A stretch of DNA of 64,000 bases from Aquilaria yunnanensis (taxonomy: Eukaryota; Streptophyta; Magnoliopsida; Malvales; Thymelaeaceae): positions 76,984,501 to 77,048,500 of the forward strand of contig CM077593.1 of NCBI GenBank assembly GCA_039654915.1, in the 5' to 3' direction. The notes under the pieces are model-generated. The model was not told where the DNA came from. It made no database searches and saw only the letters and a program-made list of their open reading frames with translations. This document shows positions 32,024 through 43,605 of the stretch, one piece after another (the first letter of the stretch is position 1; every line of letters begins with the position of its first letter). Position numbers and translations under genes: made by a program.

Positions 32024-33900
32024 ATGAGTTAGCTATTACTAGTAATCACACTTGCTCTAAGTGCTCATTGTGTTTTCTAGCACATACTAGGGTCTCGAAT
32101 GCACTAAGGTAGTCTAACTACCTTGTGCCTCCAAGGTCTCTCAAAATGCTTTAGTAACTTAGCTTGAGTTTTAAGTTACTTTTCTACTTAGAGCTCATAG
32201 TGTTCCCATTGATTTCCTAGTTTAGCTTGCACATACTTGGTTGTCAATCAACTTTCCAAGCCATGCCAAGCTCCCAAATTATGCATTCTAGGCTTCCCAT
32301 GTGCCATAGGGCTCACATTGCACCTAAATGTGCTTATGTGCCCCTATTAGCCTCATAGTGCGTTCATTGGCCCCTAAGTGATTTCTTTAAATTTTTGTAG
32401 TTCTTGTAGCTCTTGAACCCATCTAATGGTCAATGAAATACTAAACCAAATCATTTTTCTGAACTGCAGCAAGTTGTGCCATATGTCGCCCATACTAACT
32501 GTGCCTTAGTGCACATTCACTACTCTTAGTCAACTAGGCAATGGTTCTAGTTCACCAATGTTAGTTCACCAAGCACCTTGATTAAACTACGTTTTTACTT
32601 ACTATCAATGCAATTAAACTACCTTAGGGATGACTACAATCCTCAACTAGGGCACCAAAATACCTTTATGGACACACATTGTTCAATTGTTCAAACACCA
32701 TATTCTCCTTGCTTCATTTGATCCATTTGTCACTTATTCTTCATTCCATTCCCATTTTAAATCTTGTACTACCCTTAGGAACATGTCTAGGATGTTTACG
32801 AACTAATTAGGAGCACAAATGCCCTCTGTTGTTGAGATCCAAGGCAACTGTGGTGCTACGGCTCGGGCTTGGTGCCACGGTGCCGTCGTTGATTTGAAGC
32901 TATCTAGAAACAAGCATCTTGGCACCTACGTGCCCAAGGTCAACACCAAAGGCACTACTTGGGCATGATTTCTTTAGCCCCTAGGCACCTAGAACGATGC
33001 CTCAGTGCCACAAATAAGCCAACTTCATTGTTCTTTGTGAAACCTATGCACAATCACTTCAAACTTGGTTCCTATCACTTCTAGGCTTGCAAATACTCAT
33101 CCTAGGGCTAAATATGATGCAAATGCATTAACATTACAAGGAAAACAATAAATCCCCTTACCTTAAACACTTTAAAATCAAAATCAAGCAAGTTGAGCAC
33201 CAAAGCTTCCTTTCCTTCACTATGAATTTCCTACAGTTCTAAGACAAATTCATCATAATTGGCACTAATTCTAGCTCAATTAAGCTTGACCCAACCTCAA
33301 GAAGGTCAAGAAACCAAGAATACAAAGGGGAAAAATGTACCTGAGCTCCCAAAACCAAATATATCCCTCCAAAGCTCAACCCACCAAAACTAAGTAAGAG
33401 CAATCTTGTTTGGGTACTCCATGGGGCCTCCTATTTCACCAAGAGTTGAAGGATTGAGTAAGATTTGGGCATGAATTTTGAAAGGGAAGAAAGAGCAACG
33501 AGTGAGAGGTGAAAGGGATGATGAATAGTGGCATTCAAGCAAGCCAAGATGGTTTAAAAACCAACCCCCCATTCTTGACTGCTACAACAACTTTAACTTT
33601 GCCAAAAGAACCCCAACTCCAAATAATGCTACTAATTTAGGCAACATTATCCTCCACTTTAGTTTCTTGTTACTTAGATCCAAAAGAATTACTTTGAGCT
33701 TTTAAACCAACCTCATCACCCTAGGATACAAAATGACCATTTTGCCCCTAGTGACACTTAGGTGCCAATTGTGTTGAAGGAACCTTTCTAAACCTACCTA
33801 CTCGCTCACAATGCATAATAGTTATTTAGTAGGGGATTTTTTACCTCGTAACCAAGCCTTATTTGACCATCACCAATCTAATACCTGGAGGGCCATAACA
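32024..33900 (-). repeat. D-family LTR 1, cut by element A
   Basis: On the minus strand it starts TGTTATGGCCCTCCAGGT at 33,900 and shares with the LTRs at 35,630, 54,362 and 58,023 the segment with CAAAATGACCATTTTGCCCC followed by a LTR interior rich in short repeats. It is truncated at 32,023 by element A. The open minus frame at 33,390-33,572 is not conserved in the related LTRs and is not called. Confidence 0.72.
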
Positions 33901-34264
33901 CCTTCCATGTGCTTGCCAGCCTCTGCAACCAAGAATACTATAGTTAATAACATGACTTAAGCAGTGAGTAACCATAAGAACAAGAATCACAAGGATTTTC
34001 ATAATAAATTACATCCAACCAAAGACTATGACAACAACCCTTAGTGATTCTTGGGCATAACTACGTTAGAATCTGTACAACATAAGATAAGGGAGTTAGA
34101 ATTTAAGAATTCTCAGCAAGGGCTCATCGATCTGTAGGGAAAAATACTGAGGACAACACATATATATTCATATGTATTTTACTGTGAGCTTATATAGTGA
34201 GATGCTAAACCTATGCGCATAGAGTTTCAGTCCCGTAGGACTTATCCTCCATCTAGTCCTTAAC

Positions 34265-34345
34265 TATAGGGCAAAGCCTTGTCTACTAGCAAACATTAAC
34301 TACAAGGCAAAGCCTTGTCTACTAGCAAACATAGCTTACTAGCCT
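34265..34345. repeat. Tandem duplication, about 40 bp unit
   Basis: AAGCCTTGTCTACTAGCAAA occurs twice about 40 bp apart, and a third, shortened CTTACTAG follows. The related LTRs at 52,540 and 62,870 have this unit once. Confidence 0.8.
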
Positions 34346-34469
34346 AACCAGTGAAGCTCTTCACTAGTAACTAGCCCCTTATGTTGTACAGGGGCACTAT
34401 GGTTAGACTAAATTTAACTAGGTTCTAAAGAACCAACTAGGCGTACTATGGTTCCCACACCAAAACTTT

Positions 34470-34615
34470 GCACTTGAAAGATTGACTAGGTATTCAATGG
34501 CACTAAAATTAATACCCAAACTAGGTATGCAATGGCACTAAAATTCACACCCAAACTAGGTATACAATGGCACTTAAAAGCACTTGAAAGCATGACTAGG
34601 TATTCAATGGCACTT
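34470..34615. repeat. Tandem repeat, about 37 bp unit, 4 copies
   Basis: ACTAGGTATTCAATGGCACT and close variants occur four times between 34,484 and 34,613; the first three copies are spaced by ACACCC-type linkers and the last follows a CTTGAAAGCATG segment. Confidence 0.8.
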
Positions 34616-35630
34616 TGGGAGGCTTCCTAAGCATACCAAACAAGCTGGGAATGAATTTGTACTGCTCATACCTATAAAACATCTTGCATAGGCCACAATG
34701 AACTACCCTAAACACAACTATGATGCATCAAAAGATCATGCCAAGCTCAACCATATACCAAGTCCACCATCATCAACCTTGCTCATAATCAATGCTATCA
34801 CCAAAACTACTTGTTTCCAGCAAGTAACCACACTCTAATAGCATCAATTAAACTTGAAACCATAAATCCCTTACCTTCATTTCATGTCACAAACAAGAAT
34901 CAAGCAACTCTTTACCAAGAACAAAGTTCCACTAAGTTTTACCTTAGTTCCAAGTAATCCAAAGAAAATGGCACTAGATTAACATAATCTAAGCAAAACC
35001 CATACCATGAAACATCAAACAAACAAGAAATCAACAACAAAATAAGGTTACCTAACATACAAAACCCAACCCAAGCATGAAAAATGTGAAATAAACCTTC
35101 CAAACCATCAAAAAAGTTTCAAATGAGCTACCCATAGCTTGTATGCCCTTGGAGCCTTCAAATTCTACCAAGAACACTTGGTTTTTAGCAAGAATTGAAG
35201 AAGATATGAAGAATGAAAACTTGGAATCAGCTTTATAAGAGAAAGGATGAACAATCGCAGTCAAAACTCCTTTATCTGGCAACTTACAACTTGCAACTAT
35301 AACAACCCTCAAACTTCCTTAGAATTAAAAAGAAAAAGCCCCCTTCTATAAATACTAACCCAAGGTCAAACCTTAGCGAAACCTTTAAAACTTACAAAAA
35401 ATTTTGTGTTTTAAAACAAGTTTTTGATTCTTAGGACTCTACCCGACAACTCAGGATACAAAATTACCATTATGTTCCTGACTTCTTTTAATGCCATAAA
35501 GTTTTTAAAACTTGGTAAATCCTGACTAACTTACTTAATCTTGCTATGTGAGCTTTAAATATGGTTCTAAACTAGGATTTAATTTATTTTGCCTCGCTCA
35601 GCTAACCTTTCTGCTTGGAAGGCCATCACA

Positions 35631-37449
35631 AACATAATGCTACAAATTTAAAAGTAATAAGAGAATAACAACAATGGGAGAAAACTAGCAGGAATAAGAG
35701 AAAAAGCTAGATCGATAGGATTTCTTGAACCATAAAAAAAATGATTAAAAGAAGAAAACTAAAATCTTACCTGATAAGAAATTTAGCATTAAACCTAGAT
35801 CTTACCTGATAAGAAAAAGAAGAATGAAGGTGAGCGATCGGTGGCTGGAGCCTTGAGAAAGCTTTGCTACCCAAACTTCCCTTAAACAAATGGTCAAATA
35901 CTGAGTGTTAGAAACACAATTGCCAGACAATCAATAGAGACAAGCGAAGACTTTCAGATTACGTAGACAACTGCCAGCCTAGGGAATATAGATTCTCTCT
36001 CCACCATTCTTTTCTTTCCCAATTTCCAATACATCGATTACACATGGGCAATGACCTAATAGACTAGATGTAGCTGGCCCTCACTATTCTTATCGTTCGC
36101 ACCATCTCGAAGTGGGGTATCAAGCTACTGAGATCCATGGGTAGAGCCTCTCATATCTCCTAGGATTGCATAACGCTTTGACTTGCACCACTAGATTTGG
36201 CAGAAGAGAAGAAACATTTGGTATTAGATGAGGGATACTAATAGGTACAAACTATAGAAGCATTCACAAAAGGAAGGGTAAACTTATAACTGTGAATGTT
36301 TGCCCTAAAACCATCAGCCTAAGTCCCAAAGAAAGCAGCTATCATAAACCCTAGGCTATGCCATTTTTAGTTTGACAGGCCATCAACTGTTCACCACTAG
36401 CCTACAAAATTGTGTACTGTTCATTAAACATTAAATTTGCTCCATATTTAGAATATATGAATAATTATAATATCAAATTTATGTTTCAAAAATTCAACCC
36501 AGGCTATGAAAAAAATGAATAACTGAAATAAATAAATTGTTCATGATCAGAAAAGTGAAAATAAAAAAAGAACGATATACTAAAGTGAAGAAAAGTCATT
36601 TTTTCTAGTTTTCCCAAACATGAAATAGTTACGTATTTGTTCCTAATAAGAATATAAGGTAGCATGACAACTGGCTAACACAATAGGGCCTTAAAGGGAA
36701 AGAAATATACAATGCAAGGACTAAGATGACAGTTTGCATCATATAAAAATCTGTCAGACAAACCTAATCCCATCAGTAGCGCACAACACTTCCCTCTCTT
36801 CTGGTTTGGGAAACTATCATCTTTCCTTCAACTCTATTCAATTTTATCCTATTCTCTGTTCTGTGTTCCCTTCAAGTCTCTATTCCACAATCCACACTCT
36901 TCCCTTTTCTCTATTCTCTGTTATCTCATTTTCCAGTCGCACACACTTCAAATTCTTTTTCTCAATAGCAGTATTTGGGTTGGTGGAAGATAAGGACAAT
37001 GTAGATTGAAGTTTGGGGGAAGGAGAAGCACCAATTCCTCTAATCTACGGGCTTATTGGATTTCTGTATAAACTTTAACAGTGCGAAAATGGTGAGGAAT
37101 CAAAGCAGAAGCACCAATTCTACAATTCTTCCAAGCAGAAGCACCAATTCATCTAATCAAAAAGAGGGCATAAGGGCAGTGTGGTTCTCTCAGGCCTGGT
37201 TTATGGGCTTATCAGATTTCTTCTTTGGCCCTTTCAGTTTTACATTTTTTAAAGTTTTCACAATTTTAAAATAGTTACTAGGGAAGGAGCCCGCGCTCTG
37301 GTATAGGGCTTGTTTAAGTGGCATTAGGAATAGACATATACCATTATTAGAGTATAATAGTATTTAATCTTTCAAAAAAAGCATGTGCTGCCAAGAAAGA
37401 AAATTAAATTAATTTCAACACAAGAGATGAAAGAAACAAATGTAGAACA
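35631..37449. other. Low-copy interval, possibly host promoter and 5' UTR region
   Basis: No repeat family of this window covers it and no protein is recognised. Minus-strand features suggest a gene 5' end: a telo-box (AAACCCTA on the plus strand, about 36,353-36,360), a leader-like stretch around 35,880-35,820 rich in CTT/TTC, and two CAG|GTAAGA donor sites. Plus-strand CT-rich sequence at about 36,780-36,960 could be a second promoter. The minus-strand transcript would run into D-family LTR 2 at 35,630. Confidence 0.4.
35764..35816 (-). repeat. Duplicated splice-donor unit, 35-bp period
   Basis: ATCTTACCTGATAAGAAA appears at 35,764 and 35,799. On the minus strand each gives TTATCAG|GTAAGAT, an excellent plant 5' splice site, so the duplication created two alternative donors. 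Confidence 0.6.
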
Positions 37450-38174
37450 TGATAGCCGAAGGGCTATCAACCATGAGACTTGCCAAGAAACTAACTTGAC
37501 ACCACCCTCGAGTAGTCATGGCACCAATCTCAGAGGATTCTCCGCACCACCCTCGGAAAGATATATGGCTAATTCAGGAAAAAGGCTCTTCACCACCCTC
37601 AAATTTGCGAGCCACCAACCTCGAAAAAATAGGTCCATCACCACTAATAGAGCAAAAAGTCTCACAAAGATGGTTCTCCTTTCCGAAAGGCCTTCCCCAA
37701 TAGCCCTCAAGAAAATCCATGGCTGAAGGGGTCTCACACCCCCGAGGTGGTCTTGTTCATAAAATGACAAATATGGTTAAAGAACCTCTGACAAATAGGC
37801 CTTATACACGACTCTAACCTCTGAGCAAAATGGCGTACAGCCAGCTAGAGATACCTGCCTTTGAAGGTACGGACCAGATCTAGCCGAACACGTGTCATGA
37901 TTAGGATAGGCTGTGTAAAACGGCCTCCTCCCTCCACCCTCCTATAAATACTTATGAGGCTCTTTGGTAAGAACGACGGGACTCTTTCTTCCCTACCCTC
38001 CATTCTTAACGACTACTCTCCCATATACTGACTTGGGCATTGGAGGCTCCTCCCCTGGAAACACACTCTGGGGAGCTACTAACCCACATCCTTCAAAGTC
38101 TTGTAGATATCTTCTCATCAGAAGTCTCCCCTTCAGGCTAACATGTCATACTACGAGGATGCCACTAGGCATCA
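37450..38174 (+). repeat. 5' LTR of element B2
   Basis: It starts TGATAGCCGAAGGGCTATC and ends CACTAGGCATCA, 725 bp. The start is nearly identical to the element B LTR, the middle diverged. Left flank is GAACA. Confidence 0.87.
37943..37950 (+). promoter_or_regulatory. TATA box of element B2 LTR
   Basis: TATAAATA at the same relative position as in element B (10,318). Confidence 0.65.
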
Positions 38175-38192
38175 TTTGGCACCGATTGTTCG
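38175..38192 (+). other. Primer binding site of element B2
   Basis: TTTGGCACCGATTGTTCG keeps TTTGGC-CCG of the Tat primer site; the 3' half has drifted. Confidence 0.65.
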
Positions 38193-38219
38193 AACCCATT
38201 CTCAAGTCGCTGTTGTTGA

Positions 38220-39710
38220 GAACTAGCATTCAAAGGACAAGGGACTCCTGAGGTTCCAATTTGTGCCAAAAACTCAGGCAACGCCTGAATAGCCTGCAGT
38301 GGACACTTCCCTACCGAAAGATGAATGCCCCCTGCCAGTCACAATTGGCTTTCTATGTGATTTTCAGTGCTCTATCATGGCTAAAATGATGCAACAGCTC
38401 AACCAAAGGCGGTCACAACCACCTCTAAGGGAAGGGCATCTTCTCTAGATACCCGTTAGGATAAAAGCCCTAAGTCACCTTGCGGGAGCTTTGGAAGAGA
38501 GGGTTCTCACAATGAGTCTTCAATGGAGAACCTACCATCCAGGGGATGTCACACTAGAGGAACAGTGTCAAAAGGGCCCAGAACTTCCCATCGGCAAAGT
38601 CTGTCCCCAAATGGGAAGTACCAGTACCCCCGCCAATAAAGTTACTCGTCAAAAAGAAGACGTCGTTCTCTGTTGTCGATGGCGACCAGGCAACGAAGAG
38701 AGGACAGTGCTACCATCCTCATGGAGAAAATCCTAGAGAGGTTGGAGAAGGTGGAAAATTGAGTTTCTCAAAAGCCTGTCTGGTCAAGGTTGTTATAGAT
38801 CTTCACTGGAGAAGAGTCACCCTTCATCCGTACGTTAGTAGAGGCAGTAATGCCTAGCGATTTCTGAGTATCATGCCTGGAGACATATGATAGGTGCAGT
38901 GACCCCCAAGCCTACCTGGCAAAATATAGGCACAGCATGGTGTTGCATGGTGCTGACAATGCCACCTTCTGCAAATGTTCCAAAGTCATTTTCTCAGGGC
39001 CAACAACTATGCGGTATAACTACCTAGCTCTCGGAACCATAATGGGTTTCCAGAAGTTATCCACCACCTTCACCCAGCAGTTCATCAGAAGTAGGCTGAT
39101 GACAAAGATGCCAATCCAAATGTTTGACATAGCCCAAAAGAATGGTAAGACCATTTGGGTCTATGTTGAGAGCTTTAACTAAGAAGCCCTCAGTTTGGCT
39201 GACTTCCGCCCAAAAATTTACATCCTTACCATGATCAGGGGACTTAAGAAGGACTCACAACTCTTCTATGAGTTCTCTAAAGACCCAACTGGCACTCTCA
39301 GAGAATTATACCAAAGGGCAGAGCAACACATGACAGTGGAGGAGTTACGGATGGGTGACCCAAACTTCATTCACAATCTTTCCGAGGGTCAGAGTCACCA
39401 ACCTCAGTATTCAGCCGATGGAGGAGCTAGACCTCAGAGAGCAAGGGGGAAAAGGCCAGTATCATTCACCCCTTTAAACACTACAAGAATGAACATCCCG
39501 ATGGCCATGGAAAGGCAGGGAACCACAATCCAACGTCCAAAGGCCATGACCTCGAAAGAACATGAAGAAATTCTATCAATTTCATCGGGACCACAGGCAC
39601 GATACCGAGGATTGTTTTTAGTTGAAAAAGTATATTAAGTCTTTGACCAAGCAAGGGCAACTTCAACGCTACTTGCAGATGCTGTCACCCAAGGCCTGAG
39701 AAAGAAAAGA
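38220..39710 (+). pseudogene. gag: Element B2 gag relic
   Basis: Same order as the gag of element B, with longer open stretches: an IGFLCDFQCSIMAKMMQQL segment near 38,345, then 38,937-39,182 (MVLHGADNATFCKC, DIAQKNGKTIWVYVESFN) and 39,195-39,638 (ADFRPKIYILTMIRGLKKD, FYEFSKDPTGTLRELYQRAE, QHMTVEELRMGD). In another frame the zinc-finger-like block reads KKFYQFHRDHRHDTEDC, which is the conserved Tat gag C terminus, followed by LKKYIKSLTKQGQLQRYLQ. Stops and shifts separate the pieces. It is better preserved than the gag of element B and helps to identify it. Confidence 0.85.
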
Positions 39711-39859
39711 GGAAAAAAGGAAAAGGAGAGGATAAGGATTATGATTTTGACCGACATTAAAACCAAAGTCCCAGAAAGTACCCACCACCTCTGGTAGGGA
39801 TAATCCAAACAATCACAACCGGAATACCCTCGGCTGAGAGGAAAAGGAAAGTTCGGGAA

Positions 39860-39984
39860 ATCTCATATATGGAATTTGACAACCTAGCAAACAAACTCGT
39901 TCGAAGAGATGGGTCTACTGTGAATTTTCTACATGATGACCCTCTCCTATTCATGGCAAGGATATGAAGCTGGGATGTTACCAG
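39860..39984 (+). pseudogene. pro: Element B2 protease region, start only
   Basis: A short frame with YMEFDNLANKLVRRDGS and LLFMARI matches the linker before the Tat protease; the SWDVTS segment lies just before the expected active site. Copia LTR F4 begins at 39,985, so the active site itself is gone. Confidence 0.6.
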
Positions 39985-41324
39985 TGTTGGGTTTTGGGAG
40001 CCAAACAGCGCAGCAGAATTTAACCGAAACCCTCCAAGATCGAAGTCAAACAGGGTAAATCGGGTGTTCAAAAATTTTCATACCTAATTTTCGGTTGAGA
40101 TCTCTCACTCAACTGTAGAGTCGAATCACAAAACTTGAACAATTGACATGTTCAAGCTCTCTATGGTATCCACGCGAGCCTTTCGGGATCACCACACTTC
40201 CACTGCGTCCCGGCAGACGCATTTCTCTTGCACTCACAGTCCTAGCTTACATCCTCCAAGGAATTGCAAGAGAAGAGTGTGGCTGTCCTTTTGGGAGGCT
40301 AGGGCAAGGAGACCTGTGAATTTCTCACTAGAAGTTGTATTTATAAAGAGACTCAACTTCCATTAGTAATACGAAATTATTGTGAAACCAAAACCCAAAT
40401 TATTAGACCGTGCACTCTAATGATCCAAATAACTCTATGTGTGTGACCCAATAGGTTCTTACCACGTTGGCAATGATCATAAATCACATTTATGATCATA
40501 AGCAATGAGCGGTGTCTAGCAACACATCATTGCTACCCAAGTGACAAGATTGTTAACGATTCGACTAAACCTTTCTGATCATCACCGATATATGCCATTG
40601 TCCCTTTGTCCAAGATATCAAGACTAAGCACGAGACATGGAATGTGTCACTCTCATATAGCCCAATCTTTGGTTTCTTGATTACCGAGTAGACCAACTTA
40701 AACTGATGACATTGATATCGTATATCAACTCATCAGAGCATGGCCATGCATTTTTCTAATTCTTACTCTATCATGGGCTCGAAGATATCACTCCCGTTAC
40801 ATATGAGGGACAAATCTCATCTTGATCATACAAATCCCTCCGCATTATATGTGACATACCCAATGACCTTCTTCAAGTTCACTCAGTTACGAGCAACAAA
40901 GGAAAGTATCAAAGTATGTGACTCACATGTAGGGAACCTTGATGATCTTAGGTCGAAGGACTACGTATACCCTGATTACTATGAGAATCACTTATAACAC
41001 TCATATAATGATCCATGTAGTGTTCTCATGGTGGGTCGGTCCAGTACACAAGTTGTCCAACTTGTACCCATATGCAAACTACATATCTCATATTAGTCTT
41101 CACATATGCTAGTCATTATGTATTATTGCAACCCGCTCCATAATAATACTAGACTAGGGACGTTTGAGAATATCATTATTCTAGGGTTACAATTATGTTT
41201 CTTAAGTTACATAAAAACAAAACAACAAAGATAATTGTTGGATTAAAGCCTTAATAAAATATCATGACTCAATGTGTAAAAATACAATCATCTCATGATT
41301 GGCCTTTTGGGCATAACACTAACA
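39985..41324 (-). repeat. 3' LTR of copia element F4
   Basis: On the minus strand it starts TGTTAGTGTTATGCCC at 41,324 and ends GGGTTTTGGG-complement CCCAAAACCCAACA at 39,985, 1,340 bp. It matches F1, F2 and F3 and lacks about 70-90 bp relative to them near 40,355. Outer flank is ACCAG. Confidence 0.92.
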
Positions 41325-41336
41325 ATCTCCCTCTTG
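41325..41336 (-). other. Polypurine tract of copia element F4
   Basis: The minus strand reads CAAGAGGGAGAT directly before TGTTAGTG, a typical copia plus-strand primer. Confidence 0.88.
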
Positions 41337-41950
41337 CACTAAAAGCCAATCATCCATGTATCTAATACTAATGGACCTAAAATGGCTATCATGCTTCTGC
41401 TGCGTAAGGGGCTTTGTCAGTAGATCAGCAATGTTGCCGTCTGTCAAAGTCCTGCATATCCTTACATCACCCCTCTCGATGATCTCCCTGATGAGATGAT
41501 AGCGTCGGAGTATGTGTTCGGATCGCTGGTGAGATCGAGGTTCCTTAGCCTGTGCGATTGCTCCATTATTGTCACAATAGAGCTCTATCGGGTCGGCAAT
41601 GCTTGGAACCACTCCAAGTTCAGCAATGAACTTCTTGATCCAAACTACCTCCTTCGTAGCATCAGAGGTGGCAATGTACTCAGATTCTATTGTAGAGTCA
41701 GCTACTGTCTCTTGCTTTGAACTTTTCCAGCTCATAACACCACCACCAATACAAAACACTTAACCAGATTGTGATCTAAAATCATCCTTATCGGATTGGA
41801 AGCTTGCATTGGTGTAACCCTTACAACGAGCTCATCTTCACCTCCAAAGACCAAGAATGCATCCTTAGTCCTTCGTAAGTACTTAAGGATGTTCTTAACA
41901 ACTGTCCAGTGACTCTCACCGGGGTTCGATTGGTACCTACTCGTTGGTAA
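41325..41950 (-). pseudogene. pol: Copia F4 pol C terminus (RT end and RNase H)
   Basis: On the minus strand: SRYQSNPGESHWTVVKNIL, then LRRTKDAFLVFGGEDELV (end of RT), one frameshift, then an open RNase H of 146 codons (41,759-41,319) with MSWKSSKQETVADSTIESE, YIATSDATKEVVWIKKF, IELYCDNNGAIAQAKEP (catalytic Asp in CDNN), SEHILRRYHLIREIIERGD and NIADLLTKPLTQQKH. The motif wording resembles the Angela/Tork branch. The reading frame runs through the PPT to a stop in the LTR. It is cut upstream at about 41,950, so RT, integrase and gag are missing. Confidence 0.92.
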
Positions 41951-43100
41951 CAATTACAATGAATATCTAAAGCACTAAAAACACAACTAAAATGAAATTA
42001 AGAGAAAAAAATATCATTCAAAACACAAATAAGATAGCCGATGAAGAAAGAGAATACATAGTTGAATGGAACAAATATTTATATATTTCATAATTAAATA
42101 GTACCTCAAAATTACGAGAATAGAATGATTACGGAGAGCACACATTTGCCTATTTTGGTAATCAAATATTTCCTGTAAACACCAAAGGCCAAAAGATGTA
42201 AATTTAATAGCATGAAAATAAAAAGTAAGAACCATAAAAGCTGATAAATCTTAAGAAACCACAAAAGAAGGAAAAACAATGATCTATTCAATTTAAACTA
42301 GAATTAAGGGTACTCAACATGTAGGACAATAGAGAAAGCAACGAAAGCTATAATTACAAAACCATCATAGTAGACACAGAAGTGGATGACACATTAGAGA
42401 ATGGAATATTAAAAGACAATAAACAAAGCAAACAAACAAATATATAAGTCAATTAAAAACATGTAACTAGAGAAAAAAATCAACACATCATTAAACAACA
42501 CAGATGACACAATGACACACAATCGCAATAATCGAGTACATGAGATACAAAAAAAAAATTTAACAGAATTTTTTACATCAATTTTCAATTGCTTAGAATA
42601 CTATCATTTTGGCAAGCATGAAAGGTACATACAATGGTAACTTTGCATTAATTCAAAGTGAGTTAAGATAAAATAACCAGCCTATTTACTACAATTGAAT
42701 GGCACATCTAACCAACTCCTGATCTTTTAGGTCTTAAAAACTTAACTTTATAGACAAAAAAAAACTAAATTTTACATCACAGCAAAGATAGGAATGTACA
42801 GTGGCCATATAGTTTCACATGTAATTGTACTAATTGAGATGTACAGTGAGTCAGGAAACACATTTGCTCTTGGTGCATGCAACTCAAACTCCCAGTCTCA
42901 TTTCTGCTATGTAACTAACCCACTCTACACTAAACTATAGCTTTCAACATTTTTTTTACAGGGCTTTCAACATATATTATATACAAACAAATCTTAGTTA
43001 TTTACCCAGGGTGTAAGAGCCAAAAAAAAAAGGTTGAACAAAAGGTGAAAAAGTAGGTGAATAAACCATTGGAATTTAGAAGGAACCATAAAAAAATGTA
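41951..43100. other. AT-rich interval, no recognised feature
   Basis: No coding remnant, LTR end or tRNA was seen. It is rich in A on the plus strand with many short A runs. Confidence 0.5.
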
Positions 43101-43111
43101 TAAAAAAGAGG

Positions 43112-43605
43112 GAAAAAAAACCTAGAGAATGCTGCATATGCACAGACAATGTTGGTTTTAGAGTAATTGTGTTATTTTGAATTTCAAAACTCCTTGGAAG
43201 TAGCTATTTAAGTTGGGAGTACTAGTCTGGTGTGAAAATCAATTCTAAAGTGATTTAATATATAAGAAAGAAGGGAAAAAAACCTAAAGAATGCTGCTTA
43301 TGCATAGATAGTGCTAGTTTCAGAGTAATTGTGTTATTCTGAATTTCAAAATTCCTTAGAAGTAGCGATTTAAGTTGGAAGTAGCAAACTGGCATGAAAA
43401 TCAGTTCTAAAATGATTTAAGGTATAAGAAAAAAGAAAAAAACCTAGTGAATGTTGCTTATGCATAGACTGTGTTGGTTTAAAAGTAATTGTGTTATTCT
43501 GAATTTTGAAACTCCTTGGAAGTAGCCATTTAAGTAGGAAGTAGCAGCCTCGCATGAAAATTAGTTCTAAAGTAATTTAAAAATGACTTATCGTCTAATT
43601 GTTTG
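43112..43605. repeat. Tandem repeat, about 161 bp unit, 3 copies
   Basis: The anchor CCTAGAGAATGCTGC or close variants falls at 43,121, 43,283 and 43,443. Each unit continues with AGAGTAATTGTGTTATT, a CTCCTTGGAAGTAGC-like segment and GAAAATCAGTTCTAAA. Copies differ at roughly one base in ten. Confidence 0.9.

Larger units (their letters stand above)
33901..35630 (-). repeat. D-family LTR 2, first part missing
   Basis: On the minus strand it starts TGTGATGGCCTTCCAAGC at 35,630 and runs to 33,901, inside the LTR interior, where LTR 1 abuts it. Matching stretches with 62,520-63,100 include CATAAGATAAGGG and the CTACTAGCAAACA / CTATTAGCAAGCA segment. No PPT follows it at 35,631, so it is probably a solo LTR or the 5' LTR end of a lost element. 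It contains two small tandem repeats, at about 34,265-34,345 and 34,470-34,615. Confidence 0.75.
37450..39984 (+). mobile_element. Element B2: 5' fragment of a Tat element related to B
   Basis: 5' LTR 37,450-38,174, PBS, gag and the beginning of the protease region, then cut by copia element F4 at 39,985. The rest of pol and the 3' LTR are absent; after F4 the sequence is unrelated. Confidence 0.85.
39985..41950 (-). mobile_element. Element F4: 3' end of a Ty1/copia element (Angela/Tork-like)
   Basis: 3' LTR 39,985-41,324, PPT 41,325-41,336 and a C-terminal pol fragment to about 41,950, all on the minus strand. It stops abruptly at 41,950, where unrelated AT-rich DNA begins; the rest of the element and the second LTR are lost. 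It supplies the class assignment for the three solo F LTRs. Confidence 0.88.

Noticed and set aside
32024..35630. One single long LTR instead of two
   Set aside because: A complete LTR start (GGAGGGCCATAACA on the plus strand) occurs at 33,900 in the middle, and another of the same type at 35,630.
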